Positions 63,955 to 64,000 of a stretch of 64,000 nucleotides of DNA are shown in pieces. Origin of the DNA: Gammaproteobacteria bacterium (GTDB taxonomy: Bacteria; Pseudomonadota; Gammaproteobacteria; Pseudomonadales; Porticoccaceae); NCBI GenBank assembly GCA_016708925.1, contig JADJET010000007.1, forward strand, positions 1 through 64,000, read 5' to 3'. A program made the translations under genes and the position numbers. Below the pieces are notes generated by a model that saw only the letters and a program-made list of their open reading frames with translations, was not told the origin of the DNA and did no database searches. How positions within the stretch are numbered: the stretch's first letter is position 1; the number at the start of each line of letters is the position of its first letter.

Positions 63955-64000
63955 GACGTACATCGGGCGCGGCTTGGCGGACGCGATCGGCGCGCGCCGG

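Noticed and set aside
62050..63963. A long minus-strand open frame opposite hemH, the H1-like gene and tsaB
   Set aside because: Shadow of repetitive Lys/Ala codons and of tsaB; no family features.

Overview
The window reads as a chromosomal core segment of a high-GC gammaproteobacterium. Gene order supports this more than any single gene does. The following blocks are all classical gammaproteobacterial (partly Pseudomonas-like) arrangements: orn divergent from rsgA-psd; ponA divergent from pilMNOPQ-aroK-aroB; nudE / yrfG-hslR-hslO-pckA; argH divergent from algZ-algR-hemC-hemD-hemX-hemY; tesA divergent from an ABC pair of ybbA-ybbP type; sdhE-ygfX next to nadB; rpoE-rseA-mucD-lepA-lepB-rnc-era-recO-acpS; cysM-relA-mazG; and adk-hemH. 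A RegB/RegA-type redox two-component pair, a P450, an acyl-CoA dehydrogenase and a TauD/LeuB-like pair add metabolic genes outside this common core. The species cannot be named from the sequence.

Layout. 1-2.4 kb: partial peroxiredoxin, frameshifted fatty acid desaturase and acyl-CoA dehydrogenase, all on the minus strand. 2.5-9.6 kb: orn, rsgA, psd, an HD-GYP-like protein with an altered HD dyad, hemE, aroB, aroK. 9.6-14.6 kb: type IV pilus assembly operon pilMNOPQ, divergent from PBP1a. 17-22 kb: cysQ, nudE, yrfG, hslR, frameshifted hslO, pckA. 22-28 kb: tetrapyrrole genes hemY, hemX (frameshifted), hemD, hemC and the AlgZ/AlgR regulators. 28-30.7 kb: argH, an IS5-family transposase remnant, about 650 bp without a recognisable gene, and a 33-codon lysine-rich gene. 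30.9-39.8 kb: P450, M50 protease, DUF4202 protein, ABC exporter-like pair, tesA, TauD-type dioxygenase and LeuB-like dehydrogenase. 40-45.8 kb: RegA (frameshifted)/RegB, argG, gloA, a small membrane protein, ygfZ (frameshifted), sdhE, ygfX. 45.8-64 kb: nadB, then the envelope-stress, translation and stringent-response block rpoE-rseA-mucD, lepA, lepB, rnc, era, recO, acpS, cysM, relA, mazG, adk, hemH (frameshifted), an AlgP/histone H1-like repeat protein and tsaB.

Functional themes: heme synthesis (hemE, hemC, hemD, hemX, hemY, hemH), arginine synthesis (argH, argG), envelope biogenesis and stress (PBP1a, type IV pili, sigma-E module, LepB, Psd), nucleotide/alarmone housekeeping (relA, mazG, adk, nudE, yrfG, cysQ) and regulators (AlgZR, RegBA, HD-GYP-like protein).

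The most consistent anomaly is a set of six single-base frameshifts in otherwise well-conserved genes (desaturase, hslO, hemX, regA, ygfZ, hemH; recO may be a seventh), most of them explainable at short homopolymers. Because hemH and the other affected genes are unrelated housekeeping genes, residual sequencing error is the simplest explanation. I found no CRISPR array, prophage, rRNA or tRNA gene, and no convincing undescribed multi-gene system. The best leads are modest: an HD-GYP protein with Lys in place of the HD histidine, a sigma-E operon lacking rseB, an overlapping TauD/LeuB-like pair behind an inverted-repeat promoter, and a tiny lysine-rich protein gene.
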